From Rhexocercosporidium sp. MPI-PUGE-AT-0058 (Eukaryota > Ascomycota > Leotiomycetes > Helotiales), in contig JAGTJL010000009.1 of assembly GCA_020746875.1 (NCBI GenBank), positions 558,001 through 622,000 of the forward strand: DNA of 64,000 nt. Direction: 5' to 3'. Numbering within the stretch: position 1 is the stretch's first letter; every line of letters begins with the position of its first letter. The notes beneath the pieces were generated by a model that was not told where the DNA came from, did no database searches, and saw only the letters and a list, made by a program, of their open reading frames with translations. Positions 1 to 12,810 of this stretch are shown here, piece after piece. A program made the position numbers and the translations under genes.

Positions 1-1416
1 GCCTCGGGCTATCAAACGCAAGGAAGGTACCCTGTCCCTTCCCTCTCAAGTTCTGGATCTCACCAGGGTAGAGCTTAGCAAGATTCTCAATACCAGCGTA
101 CAAGTAATCTCCAACCTTCGCGGTATGATTGACGAGATCCAACCGCTGGATCTCCTTGATGATAGCGCGGAAGAGGATTGCGCGCGCTGGGTCGCCCATC
201 CAAGTATTGAATTGGCGGTATGGCTTATTAGGGCGGAGTTCGGGGTTGCCGAAGTAGTAGCCAGCTGTTTGGGCTTTCTTGGAGAATGTCACCATGTCGG
301 GTGGGGTGTCGAGGTTCCAGTGGTCGTGTGCCCAGAACTTTCCGGTTGCGCCGACGCCGGTTTGGACCTCGTCAACGATGAGGAGGACGTTGTGTTTCTT
401 GGTGAGAGTGCGGAGGCCGCGGAAGAAGGCTGGTGAGGCGTGGTTGTCTCCTCCTTCGGATTGGATGGGCTCAACTACTACAGCGCAGGGTGGGAGGTGG
501 TGGGTTGTGATGAGGCGCTCGACGTCTGCGAGGGCTTCGGCTTCGGCTTTGGCGTTCTCTTCGACATTGTCTTCGAGGGGATATTTGAGCAGTGGGAAGG
601 TGGCTTGTGGCCAGTCGAAGGCGGGGATATCGAGCTTGTGGATTGGCTTTGAACGAGTAGTAGAGAGGGAGCCGAAGAGCCGGCCGTGGAAGCCGGTCTT
701 GAACGAGAGGATAGATAGTTGAGGGGCACCTGGCGCTTGATTTAACATGCTAGACGTGATGTCTTCTTCAGAAAACTCGACGTGTGGTCCTCCTCGCTCC
801 TGCTGTCTGCGCCACATGAAAGCTGCCTTGTATGCTGTCTCGTTTGCGTCGGATCCAGCCATAGCAGTGAAGACTTGGTCAAGACCCTTGGGTGCCACAG
901 TTAAAATTCCAGTCTTGATAATATCAGCCCAGTCGTGTTGGGGGAAGTTTCCCAGAGCTGGACGGTTGATGATAGCAGATATCATCTGTTCGCTGATGGC
1001 AGCTTCGCGGAGGGCGGGGTTGCTATATCCCACTGGAATAGAGGCAATTTGTGCATAGCTATTCAATTAGTCTTTGAGTGATCGAATGATCACAATGAGA
1101 CGTACACATCCAATAGCACATTTCCATCTGGGTCCGCAATGTAATTTCCCAAGCTCTCCTGATAGTTGGCCAGCATGTTCAAGCTCCTCGTGTCAAACAC
1201 CTTGTCCAGCTCCGTAATTGCTGCCTTGCTCTTTGGGCCAGGAATGGCAGTCTTGACTTTCGGTCCAGACGGCTCATTGGGGAAGAATGGTTGCTCTCCA
1301 GTTTCAGAGCTTGTCCTGACCGCTGCTGCAGCTGAGTATGATCGTTGAGCTCTGAGGGATGGAGTGACGCGAGAAGCGACTGGGCGCAACCGTGCAGCTG
1401 CTCGAAGTGAGGCCAT
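1..1416 (-). CDS. gatA: 4-aminobutyrate (GABA) aminotransferase, mitochondrial; C-terminus outside the window
   Basis: PLP-dependent class III aminotransferase that moves the amino group of GABA to 2-oxoglutarate, giving succinic semialdehyde (GABA shunt, mitochondrial matrix). Exons are 1106..1416 and <1..1058; the 47-nt intron (1059..1105) has GTACGT...AG ends and joins the two frames as DVYAQIASIPVGYSNP. The Met at 1416 is followed by an Arg/Ala-rich, acid-poor stretch (MASLRAAARLRPVASR) typical of a mitochondrial presequence. Visible family motifs are TGFHGRLFGSLSTT, VVVEPIQSEGGDNHAS and the PLP-phosphate/aspartate region LLIVDEVQTGVGATG, then a lysine in VTFSKKAQTAGYYF. About 456 codons are present. 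Family members are near 500 residues, so only about 40-50 residues are missing to the left. Assignment is firm; the symbol follows Aspergillus usage. Confidence 0.95.
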
Positions 1417-2577
1417 TATGGAAGACGCTGAGCAATGTTGGAAGAATTCCTCCTCTGACTCTGACGAGTGAGAAGGGAGAAGGGAAGATAATTTCCTTTA
1501 TGTACTCTGACGACACACAACAGTGGGAGGTGGGGTAGCGTGAGATATCCATTCCATTATTTGATAGCTACCCCTACCCCGCAACAAGCTGCGCCCTATA
1601 CAAGCTCGGCGCGAGGGCAAGGGTTCGGAGCGAAAACCAGCTACGCTTGGACATGCCAGAAGGGGGCAAGTAGTTCTTTAAGCTAGGTTGGGAGACATTT
1701 CATGCTGCTCTTTCAATAATATATCTGAAAAAGTAATTGTGTTGTATTGAGCTAGGAATCTTCTCTCTGTTAATCTAGTGATCGAGCAGCATGACCCTAC
1801 GCAAGATTCAAAGACAAGGAAACTACCCAATGGGCTTCTTCAATATGTCGAAAGACTTTAGTGAGCGGAGTACTCGTTTGTATCAAGGCTCAGAGCTCAC
1901 CTAAAAGTTGTGTCATCAATCGCTACCATCTTGGCGCAAATGGTGAAACACGATTTGTGTGATAACAGTCGAGGCATCTTGCAGAGCAGAGATTGTCCAG
2001 GATCCAGCCCTAGCGAGTGTTTATTGACTGCCATTTTGTTACTTTTAGGATCCATTAAGGGCAATCTTAACGGGATCTCCCATAGATGAGGTTCGCAATC
2101 ACCAAGCTCTTTTTCCCCTTTAAACGCGAGCGTGAGAGGTGGGGGGGGGGGGGGGGGGGGGGGGGTACAGATTCAGAACAGATGTAGCTACTGCTCATTG
2201 GTTTTGTTTCAATAGGCCAAGGAGCAAGTATATGACTGATTTGTCGTTCTCAATTTCACACTTTTCTAAATACTTCTCGCGAGCGTTCACAACCAATCAG
2301 AAATTTCAAACCTACGCGTTGTCTGCACATGATCCTTTTGCCTGGATACCGTACCTCCGTAAGGCTGAGGCTGATTCTCTAACTACAAGGCATAGACTCT
2401 TGACACCAACAGCACTGCTTTGTATCTTTTCAAGCATCTGAACTGCACACGCTTTTGTTTAGCATATCTTCGATCGTCTGACTTGCTCAGTCACACTCGC
2501 CAGGAGATTCCAAGAACACCCACGCACTTAATTAATCACAAGATTGATAGATTCACAGCTTGTAACCGGTGTTGATA
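1417..2577. other. Gene-free stretch with a G25 tract
   Basis: This is the upstream region of the GABA transaminase gene on one side and of the NLR relic on the other. No reading frame here resembles a protein. The only distinct feature is the pure G run at 2141-2165. The plus-strand frame that begins in that run is an artefact of the poly-G. Confidence 0.6.
2141..2165. repeat. Homopolymer G25
   Basis: Twenty-five consecutive G on the plus strand, preceded by a GAGAGGT stretch, in non-coding DNA. The exact length may be affected by polymerase slippage or by assembly. Confidence 0.9.
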
Positions 2578-5500
2578 ATGGCGACGGGCGGCTTGACGAA
2601 GATATATTGCCCTGCAGGTAGCAACGAGAGGGTGGGCAGCCTCAATATCCAGCTCGAGTTAGTCTCTATTCTCCTTTATAGATAACCCAGATGCATAGAT
2701 AGCACGCTGACTTTGAATAGCATAATCTTTGTCCATGGCCTGAACCCCAAGGCTTCTCATAATCATGGCCGGCAGACATGGACTCATAAAAACAAAATAT
2801 TCTGGCCCGGCGAGATCTTGCCGAACTTGTTGCCTAAAGCAAGAGTGCTCTTGTTCGAATACAATTCCCAATTTGCTAGCTTTGGAGCAGTAAATCTAAG
2901 CATAACTGACCACGCAGACAGTCTCCTAGACTCTTATAGAGCACTTTGAACGGCGTCATCGAATCATCCAACAATGTTTATTTGTCACAGCCTCGACGGG
3001 CTATTGGTGAAGCAGGCTCTTGTTCGAGCAACGGTTCGCAGTCCGAACGATTCAAGAATGAGGAATATCAAGGACAGAACCCATGGTCTAGTATTCTTCG
3101 GCACTCCACACCCGGAGGAAATTCTGTCAGTGTCGGCGAAGTGGTGGAGAAAGTGATGAAGACACTTTCGATCGGGGGCTACAACAGTCTGCTACAGGGG
3201 CTCAAGAAGGGTGGTTAGCAATCAGTAGACGCCCAGGACAATTTCCGGTCCATTATTGAGGATTTCCAGTACATTAGTGTCATTGAAGGCAAGCCAAAAC
3301 CGGGTGTAAATCTGAGGACAAGGAGCAATCTTGAGCTTGCTGGCGTTGAGCAACGTAGTCATGACGACCTACAAATGCTTCGATCAAAGACGTCTAAACA
3401 TCTCGATGATGAAACTACGTTGCAATGTTTTGCATCCCTTACAGCATCACATCAGTCCCATAAGCTCAGCCAGCATATGTCTTAGATCACTCCGGGGACG
3501 TGTGCATAGATATTGACTCATCCGACTTATATTGAACGGGCAGAAAGCCAATCTCTAGAGCTTCTATGGATTAGTGGACTGCTAGGATATGGAAAGACGA
3601 CACTTGCTTCTTTCCTGATCACAGAACTGCGCAAAAGCGGGCATATTGTTCTGCACTTTTTCTGTGATAATTCAGATACTGGTTCTGGCGGAAGTCTCAC
3701 GGCGATTATTCAAAGTCTAGTCCTTCAGCTCGCTCAGATACAGATCAGAGAGCATGATGAAGTTCCCAGGGTCTTACTGAGGACTTTTCGCATGAGGAAG
3801 TTCCAGACTGACCAACAGCTATCAGGCTTCTCGTGGACTTGGTCGGATCGATGGGCTGTCCTTACAGACATGTTATGGCAATTAGACGCTGAGATCAAGG
3901 TTGTCATCTGCATAGATGCTCTGGATGAGTGGGATGAGGAAACGAGGACAGCACGACACTGCATTTCTACACTTCTTTCTTCCTTGATGAGGGAGCAAGC
4001 ACCACCAACAAATACGCCTATCAAAGCTATAGTGACGTGCCGCCAGGTCGACTCGTCAATGAATGAATCCTACGACAAGTCTTCTGCTTGACATAGATCA
4101 GTTGAGATCACGCCGCAACTGACAAATAGTGATATGGAGACTGTAGTGGAGAGCAAGGTTGCAAAACTCCGCCAAGCGAAGGGAATCAGCAAAAGAAACG
4201 CAAGGAAGCTGGAGGAGTCAATCCTGCAACATTTTAAAGGCATGTTCCTCTGGGTATCCCTGACCACTTCGCAACTCCAAACCACCAGATTTGGCTCTGA
4301 TATCATTGGAAGTATGTTTCTCCCTCTCGGACCGAACCAGCTGTACCAGACGATCCTGGAGGAATCAGATGTATCCAGAGTCGAGGACACACGCTTGATT
4401 CATTCCGTAATTGCTTGTTCTACGCGACCGCTCAAGTTTCAAGAGCTTCTGCCATTACTCGAGAGCTATTGCGGGAGCAGGTGGGATGGGGTAAGAGGGG
4501 ATCTCGGTTTTCTGTGTGGGCCTTTGGTGGCCATTCACGACAATGATGTCCTTCATTTGGCTCATGAGTCTCTCAGGACATTCTTAACTTCGTATGATCT
4601 GGACTTTCCAAAAGGACAGACAAAGAAGGTCCCTTTCATTAATGTGTTAAAAGCAGAGTCATTGATGGCATCGGGCTGTCTTTCATACCTCCAAAAGCAC
4701 TACGAAAAGGTACCGTCGAGAAGAACGAACTACCGATCGAAAATAGATGCCCTTCTAGAGAGTTATCCACTCCTAGAGTATTCATATGGCTCTTGGAACC
4801 ATCACATGAGCTGAACAGACCCGGCCCAGGTAGATTGACATGATTTGCTCGACCAGGCAGAATTAATAGAAATAGTGTACCAGATGTCATACTACTTGCG
4901 ACTTCCAATATCCAGAGATATTCCATGGCTTCCTGAACAGCTGGACCCGCTTCACCTCGCATCTTTCTTTGGCATTACCTGGCTTGTGAAGCTTTTACTA
5001 AACGACAATGTCATGTCAATTCGGTTGGACGAGGGTGCGAATCCCCATTTCCAGGAGAAACAAGGCTGGACTGCGCTGCACTGGACAGCTTCCAATGGCC
5101 AACTGCCAGCTGCTGGATTACTGGTGGCTATGGGTGTTAATGTCCTCCTCAAAGATAGTCGTGGCTACGATGCTGAACATTACGCTGCAAAGTCTGGTAA
5201 TTGGGCCGTGGTCTCCCTGTTGCGCCGAAAGGTGCGACAGCTTGTTCATCAGGGACTCACGAATTACGAATCGTATAGTGGGAGTGACAGCGACGTCGTT
5301 CAATCCGCAGCTCAGCGATTGTCAAATCTCAAACTCGATTCAGCAGACCTGGAGGAGGAAACACAGGACCAGCAGCACCAAGTCACATTAAAAGTCTCGA
5401 GTCTAGGCTGAAGACTGAAGGCGACGGCCCCTGGTGCTATTTTAGACCCACATTCTACGAGATGATACGGTTCTTTCTCTATCTGTCAAAAATTCAAGGG

Positions 5501-5605
5501 ACATGGAAACCCAAGCCCGGAATCCCAGGTCTTGAATTACCCACTATTCAACAGCTGGTTGATGCGCCAAGTAATGCTCTTAGCCTTCTGATGGGCAGCC
5601 CCTAG
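2578..5605 (+). pseudogene. Decayed NLR-type gene: alpha/beta-hydrolase (SERAC1-like) - NACHT - ankyrin
   Basis: Fungal STAND/NLR proteins with this order are intracellular sensors linked to heterokaryon incompatibility and innate-like responses. A first exon (2578..2657) and a GTTAGT...AG intron (2658..2720) lead into LDIIFVHGLNPKASHNHG, the start of the hydrolase domain. The nucleophile region reads CHSLDG where the family has HSLGG. A NACHT P-loop (ISGLLGYGKTTLAS, near 3590) and Walker B (VVICIDALDEWDEE, near 3905) follow. Next come the winged-helix region (GMFLWVSL, near 4240) and two or three ankyrin repeats (DPLHLASFFG, GWTALHWTASNGQ) at 4945-5230. In-frame stops lie at 2947, 3216, 3483, 3507, 4089, 4812 and 4836. 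There is a one-base frameshift near 3115 and another shift near 5405, after which a frame stays open to 5605. No plausible introns remove these lesions, so I call it a pseudogene. Confidence 0.85.
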
Positions 5606-7883
5606 AAGACTGAGCGAGATACAGAGCTGTGAACCGAAGCGAATGAAAACAAATGGTTGCTACGGTATCTCCTAAATTCGCGAGCCCACAAAATTAAGCA
5701 AGCCTTTGAAGCAACATTTGCCAAAAATACGCAGCGTCTTGAATCGGACGCCCCAAGACTTCTGAATTCTGATTCAGCATTGACCCAAAAAGTTTCCAAT
5801 AGAAGAACGCTTTGGTAAATTGAGGGTAATGTAAGAGAAGGCCCCCAGAATTATAGGACGAGTAGCGACTATTGATCATCAACACTTCCTGACCTTTGTC
5901 AACCCTTACTTGTACAACCCCGAGATATTATACCTCCCAACCCGATTCTGCGAATACTAGTAAACTAAATCGCATCCCCAGGTCCATAATTAATCGCCAC
6001 ATCCGCATACGGCAGGATATCACCCAGTAAATTCGGCACACCCCGGCCGCAAAGCTATGCGGAAGCGGCATATAGCTAAAACTTCAATGTATCCGTATCC
6101 AGCCTGGCTAGATTATCCGAAGTAAAAAAGCTTAACCACATGCCACCGCATTTATCCATGGTGTCCTGGGCACACCAAGAGAGGGAATTTAGTTGGTGGG
6201 TAGATATCGATCTTGTGGGTGGGCATGTTGATCCTGCGATTCGCGGCCGAATGAGGAGGGAGAAGTATGTAGCCGGCTCACTCGGCGCGGATGACCGCTG
6301 AGAATCGCGCTAGCTCTGGAAGGGGGGCTCGGGGGGTACTCATTGATTTCCTTCGTCTTAGAAGTAGGACCGAATGTCAGAACCTGTTGCCGAGAAGCTC
6401 GTATAATCCCGTTCGATGCAACCTTGAGACCGAGAGGAAGAGCTAGAGGTGTGGGGACTTGGTATGAAGTAAACTCCTCTATTGCGAACGAGAAGGATAC
6501 TACCTTGGATGGTAGAGCACCATTACGTGAATTACTTCGATGTATTAGAGTAGCTGAGGAGAGTGCAATTCCTGAATCCAAGTCTACGGAATCACCATTT
6601 GGCATGTTTGAGAGAAGGGGGGAGGAAATCAGATACGTGAGTAAAACACCTCGCGAAAAAAAGCTACAGCCGCCCTAGGATACACGAGATATTATGGCTA
6701 CGCACTCGTCTTTAGGCAAGACTGTATTTAAGTCTTCATAGTGAAGAGTAGCGAGTGGTTAAGCAATGGAAGGGGAGCAGAGAGGGGATGGAAGGGCAGG
6801 GGAGGAGATGGACTTCCATCAACGGAATCCACACGGCCACCCCGCTATTCGTTGAATTATCCCTATCTTAATAGCTAATCTTCTGTTCCCCTTCACCTCA
6901 CTAAGGGAGTCGGTGTTTTTACGATATCTCATATTTGGAATGTTTAGTTACTAGCAAATCGAAAAGGTAAAGCCAGGATCATCTGCGCGTTCCTGGACAA
7001 TCGGAGAAGCCAAAACAGATAGAAATGGGATTGCCAATAGAGAGCATAGCAGAGTTGAGGTACGCATATGCTGTGACTTGAAATTTGACTTTGGACTTGA
7101 AAGCGTGGGATTTTCTACCGCCTCAAAATGTGCGGGCGTCTTGCCACTCTTTTATTTGATGTGATGTGAAAGCTGCAATGCTAGTATCGGGAATAAAAAT
7201 CAAGGTCATCAGTACTTCAGTCCACCTGGGCCATGGAAGCCGCCGGATCTAAATGATGTATAGATGAGATGAATCACAACCGTCATGACTTCATGTTCCA
7301 CAGATTGTCGTTGTCGGTCTTGTAGCTCTCCCGGACTTAGTCAACACGCACGTGAGACTTCTTTTGCAGGGTTGTTTACATCGTACCTTTCAACAAATGA
7401 CGGGTCTCAAGCTCGTACATAAGGGGGTGGAAAGTGGGTCTCGCCCGCCCTTGTAAGGCAGTAAGGTTATTCTTCCAATGAACAGTCTGATATCCTAAAA
7501 TTTTCTCCGTAAACTCATAAACTTCCTCAAATGTTAAGGCAAAATACTTGGGGTGGGCGAGACCCACTTTCCACCCGCTTCCGTACTACAAGTAGCCGAG
7601 GTTGTATATATAACATCAATAGAACGGTGTCATTGTTCACAGGCTCGCCCGATTCTACAGCTCTCTTGACAGCCCAGGCAGACGAAAGGAAACAAAAGAC
7701 CATGCAGTGACAAGCAGCAAGATGTTTCTCATCAGTATAAATCCAGTGCATTGCCCTTTTTCCTCCAATTGAGATCGTATGTACCGCATTCCCAAACTAA
7801 TTAAAACACTCTTCGCAAATCCAACGAGCAATTATATTGGAAATGTCTAAACTCCAAGGGTATCAAGCCCAAATGCAGCAAAA
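5606..7883. other. 2.3-kb gene-free region containing a MITE-like element
   Basis: No recognisable gene. Overlapping frames on both strands at 6189-6678 (138 aa minus, 111 aa plus) share no motif I know and are probably chance. The distinct structure is the inverted-repeat element at 7415-7586. The region lies between the NLR relic and the 3' end of the DAHP synthase gene. Confidence 0.55.
7415..7586. mobile_element. Candidate MITE (172 bp) with about 36-bp terminal inverted repeats
   Basis: The left arm 7415-7450 and the reverse complement of the right arm 7551-7586 agree at 32 of 36 positions, including a 22-base perfect core (GGGTGGAAAGTGGGTCTCGC...). About 100 bp of AT-rich sequence separates them. 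Both outer ends are GTAC, so the element can be read as flanked by a TA (Tc1/mariner-like) or GTAC target duplication. There is no transposase frame. A hairpin-forming regulatory RNA is an alternative reading. Confidence 0.6.
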
Positions 7884-9189
<1,306 letters not shown>

Positions 9190-9655
9190 GATGTATATTT
9201 GATTGAGATTTCGCTTGCAATAATAATTTTGGGGTTGAAAGAGCAATCAAGGAATAGAAATGTGCTTTGTTGGTTGAAATGGCGGGGGAGAACAATGACT
9301 CGAAATGTGGTGATGCTCTTTGGTGGGGTCTTGTCCGATGTAGCGCCGACTTAAGTGGATCCAATGGCCAGTATGTGACTGTTGATTGGCTCTCCTCATG
9401 TTGTTTCCCTCCTCCTTACAGCGCTTACTACAGCAGCTCTAATAGATATACTTCACTTCCACGAAGGACACATCTTTCAATTTGGAACCATTCACTTCAT
9501 CATGTGAGTTGGCATTTAAGGGCATTTTCACTATTGGCACTACTGTACAAATTGCAGGTTCATCAGGACCAAATCTCTAGAGTCGACTCAATGCCTGAGT
9601 TGCTCGAGCGCTTCGATAACAACACTTCATCAAATCATAAGGATCATTTCCCCCT
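9190..9655. other. Spacer between the DAHP synthase start and the RAD14 stop
   Basis: This should hold the DAHP synthase promoter and the RAD14 3' end. Apart from a possible Gcn4/CPC1 half-site I see nothing specific; the reading frames crossing it show no family resemblance. Confidence 0.5.
9296..9301 (+). promoter_or_regulatory. Possible CPC1/Gcn4 site (TGACTC)
   Basis: TGACTC, six of seven bases of the TGACTCA general amino-acid-control element, lies about 107 bp upstream of the DAHP synthase start codon. DAHP synthase genes are classic targets of this control in fungi. A six-base match is weak evidence by itself. Confidence 0.3.
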
Positions 9656-10873
9656 TCACATAACGATCTCACTAATCTCATGGCCACATTCCGTGCAAGT
9701 CCTGACAGTCTCGCCGTTCTCGCCTTCAACACCAACACCCCACGTATGAACATGCCTGCCGTCACCTACCCGGTCACCAAACTGTGCCGGTCTACCATTG
9801 GCCTCGTTGAATCTTCTTCTCATTGAATCTCCCTTGGTTTTCTTCCTGAGTTCTACCAAACCTTTGTTAATTTTTTTCTCCTTTTGCTTGCTTTTATCGG
9901 CTTTTCTCTTCTCGAATTCGGCATCCATTGCATCCGCTGATCCCCATTTGACGCCCATAGCATATGCTTCGACTTGACCTCGGAGGAATAGGTTCATATC
10001 ATGCCAATGAGATTTATGAGGATTTGGCTTCGAGAGATGGGGAAGAAGGTCAAAATCCTTGAGCTCGGCTGGCCAGATATTAGCTTAGTATAAAGTAGCA
10101 CGAGGAGAGAGCCGTACGATCGGTCAGCATGTAATCCGCCTTACACTCCGTCTTCGTCAAGAGCGTGTACTTGTCGTCCTTGTCCTTGCAACTCGAACAG
10201 ACTTGTACTTTGAATACCTCGTCCCAAGTCCAGTCGATCTCCAAGCTTCCGCAATCCGCACACTTCTTTCCGCTCTCCTTTGCACCGAGTCCAAGGCCAG
10301 GCTCAAAAGGTCCCTCCTTTCTTCTCCGTAAACTCTTGAGCAACTGGTGACGTTCCCACTCCTTCAGTGTCATGTGTGCAGGCTTGTCATCCTTGTCCTT
10401 GGGCGCGTTCATAGCCTTGTTGAAGGGATCATCGTCGGCATTCAAGAAACCACCCTTTGTATCCGTCATCTTGCTGAAATCGTGGTCGACATACTTCTTG
10501 AACTTCCTAGCAGGTAAAATTCCCTCGTTGGTAGTGTCTCGAGCATCCCGATTTGTCTTAAGATCACGAGTGCTCGTGGGTGGTTCGGAGCTGGAAATCG
10601 AGGCATGGTTTCGCTTTTGACCTGTTGCTGGGGCTTCTGTGGCAAGATATCCAGAAGGTGTTCGTTTTGCGGCTTGGGAGGCAGATTCTTCAGCGATGCG
10701 ACGTTCACGAATGGCTTTGGCTTTGAGTCTGTTCTCTTCCTGTTCTCTGTTAGATTTGCGACTCTCTGAAGGGTGGGTTGACTTGCGATTCTTCGAGTCA
10801 CCTCTGGTGTTGGAGGAGATCGAGGGTTTGGTCCTGCGGCAGCGCGTAGTGGAGGCGTAACTTGGCGTTCCAT
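9656..10873 (-). CDS. RAD14: DNA repair protein RAD14 / XPA
   Basis: Damage-verification scaffold of nucleotide excision repair, nuclear. Exons 10787..10873, 10118..10739 and 9656..10068 encode 373 aa. The start ATG at 10873 gives MERQVTPPLRAAAGPN. The first intron (10740..10786) is GC-AG (GCAAGT...CAG). Splicing it yields the conserved entry TRRIEENRLKAKAIRERR, with exon 1 exactly 29 codons. The middle exon carries ARKFKKYVDHDFSKMTDTKG and the C4 zinc finger (CADC...CSSC) with WTWDEVFKVQVC between the cysteine pairs. The second intron gives TDPELKDFDLLPHLSKPNPH, then MNLFLRGQVEAYAMGVKWGS of the DNA/RPA-binding region. A second Cys pair, CTEC, lies near the C-terminus. It is divergent from SCD1. 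Confidence 0.93.
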
Positions 10874-11639
10874 GGTAATGTACCTGGACGATGCTTTGGG
10901 GAGAATCACCAGGACGGACTTCGATAATCAACTTGTGGACAAGGCAGGTTGAGGTGGCAAACAATATCGAGGGCGCGATGTCAGCCTCGAGGCGCTAGCA
11001 GGGGTCTAAATGACGGTTTGAGCGTCTGGACTCCTCGTTCTCAGCCTCGTCAGCCTTGCTTGTGCCTCGGGACAAATTCGGATTAAGTTGCTTGTATTTA
11101 CACAGACCTGGGATTTCTACAATCATCAAAGCTCCCTCAATCTAATCCTCCCGCTATGTGTATAACTCCGGACCCCGAATGGGATCCACCAAAATCATCC
11201 GAATCGCGGGGTCGGATCGCGATACGTCTCCAAATATCACAATCACGGACCAGCAACCAACCCCAACCAAAGCTCCAATGCAGCGTCCACACCTCTATAT
11301 CCGCACAAAATGTATCATCTGAATCCTCGCCTATCAATCCCATGTATCACCTCGTATCAGAACCCTTCAACCCCGGGCCTAATGCAAGGGACAGCCATTA
11401 CCGTGAGCATGAGCTCTAGCTCGGAGATCCCCAAGCAACCAGTCCGACGCAGTGCGCGAGTCCGCTGAGTCCGAGGACCTGCGCTGCTGCGCGCAACGAA
11501 CAGAAATTGTTTATTAAGAGAGTCATGGACGGTACTTTAATGGATCAAAATGCTTCGCTGTTGTCTGGGAAAGAGAAAAAATCAATCTACTACTACAACT
11601 ACCGAAGATAGAGAACAATTGACGAAGAACGTTGGCAAA
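10874..11639. other. Divergent promoter region RAD14 / SCD1
   Basis: About 770 bp between two divergently transcribed starts. The SCD1-proximal part contains a possible upstream reading frame (11525-11611). No clear TATA box; an AT-rich TTTATTAAG lies at about 11510. Confidence 0.5.
11525..11611 (+). other. Possible upstream ORF in the scytalone dehydratase leader
   Basis: ATG at 11525 opens a 28-codon frame that stops at 11611, 28 nt before the SCD1 start. Whether it is transcribed depends on the unknown transcription start. Confidence 0.3.
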
Positions 11640-12364
11640 ATGGGTATTCAGAAATCTGATCTTACTTTCGAGGGTATGTATTCTCCATTCTCTCAATTCT
11701 TTAAGTGAACTGCTTTTCCTGATTGGAAATAGAGGTGATGGGATGTATGTCTGCATGCTTCGAATGGGCAGATAGCTATGACTCCAAAGACTGGGAGAGG
11801 CTACGGAAGTGCATCGCGCCAACTCTACGAGTACGTTCCTATCTCTCCACCCCTACCTGATTTTAACGCCCCCAATTCCTCTTCAACTTCAATATTCAAT
11901 AAACTAACGTCCCCCAGGTTGATTACCGCTCCTTCCTCGACAAAATGTGGGAAGCCATGCCCTCGGACGAGTTCGTAACCATGGCCTCCAACCCCGCCGT
12001 ACTCGGCAACCCGCTCCTAAAAACCCAACACTTCATCGGTGGCACCAAATGGGAGAAGGTATCCGACGACGAGATCATCGGCTGGCACCAGCTGCGCGTG
12101 CCGCACCAGAAGTACAAGGACGCGACCATGAAAGAGGTCGCTGTCAAGGGCCACGCGCACAGCACCAACCAGCACTGGTATAAGAAGGTCGATGGCGTTT
12201 GGAAATTTGCTGGGCTGTCGCCGGATATTAGGTGGAGTGAGTATGATTTCGATAAGGTTTTTGAAGAGGGGAGGGAGACGTTTGGGGATGAGGAGGTGGC
12301 GGCGGCTGTTGAGGCGCCGGTTGTGCCTGTGCCGGCTACGGTGTTGCCACAGACTGTTGTTTAG
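11640..12364 (+). CDS. SCD1: Scytalone dehydratase (DHN-melanin biosynthesis)
   Basis: Dehydrates scytalone to 1,3,8-trihydroxynaphthalene, and vermelone to 1,8-DHN, in the melanin pathway. Exons 11640..11673, 11733..11830 and 11918..12364 give 193 aa (the family is about 170-220). The sequence runs [11 protein letters not shown], then [20 protein letters not shown] with the active-site Tyr/Asp, then [27 protein letters not shown] and [12 protein letters not shown] carry the two active-site histidines, and [20 protein letters not shown] contains the Ser/Asn pair. All known catalytic positions look intact. The C-terminal roughly 30 residues ([18 protein letters not shown]) are a low-complexity Ala/Val/Pro tail beyond the usual end. 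No other melanin gene is in the window, so it stands alone here. Confidence 0.96.
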
Positions 12365-12810
12365 TTATGATACTTGAGGTTGGGTAGTAATTTATGCTGA
12401 CTCATTGATCGATCTTGTCTAATGAACTATATGTTCCTTCTTTTCATTTTGTTATGTCACGCTTGCGAATTGTTCAAATGAAATTGTTCCGTTTCAAGTG
12501 TCAACATCTGTAAGCGAAGTACCCCCCCCCCCCCCCCCCCCCCTCCCCTTTTCGTTAATGATCAACAAATCCTTTCTTAAGCGAGCTCATTCATACCAAA
12601 ACGGGGTTATGAGAAGCTCATAGATTTCACACATCTGGAAGCACATTTCGTTCTGCTTACTAACGTGTTCTTACTTCCTTAATTATTTAACCTCTGCGTG
12701 CCGAGTCACCCGGCGATATGTACTACGTCCTTGATTCTATATAACACACCTGCGAATTGGAAATGCTATATTCATCTATATGCTGTTGTAAACCACCCGC
12801 CTCACCAAAC
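12365..12810. other. Intergenic, convergent 3' ends, with a C22 tract
   Basis: Lies between the ends of SCD1 and the L-arabinitol dehydrogenase gene. Only the poly-C run is distinctive. Confidence 0.6.
12522..12543. repeat. Homopolymer C22
   Basis: Twenty-two consecutive C on the plus strand followed by TCCCC, about 160 bp past the SCD1 stop codon. It may fall in its 3' UTR. Confidence 0.9.

Noticed and set aside
2139..2441. 100-codon frame beginning in the poly-G tract
   Set aside because: Starts with a non-ATG codon and a Gly run made by the homopolymer; the rest has no recognisable content.
6189..6678. Overlapping frames on both strands (138 aa minus, 111 aa plus)
   Set aside because: No domain, no splice-supported extension, no family memory; probably chance in a gene-poor stretch next to a pseudogene.
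7415..7586. Inverted repeat read as a single CRISPR-like or terminator unit
   Set aside because: Eukaryotic setting, one inverted pair only, 36-bp arms with terminal GTAC; a MITE explains it better.
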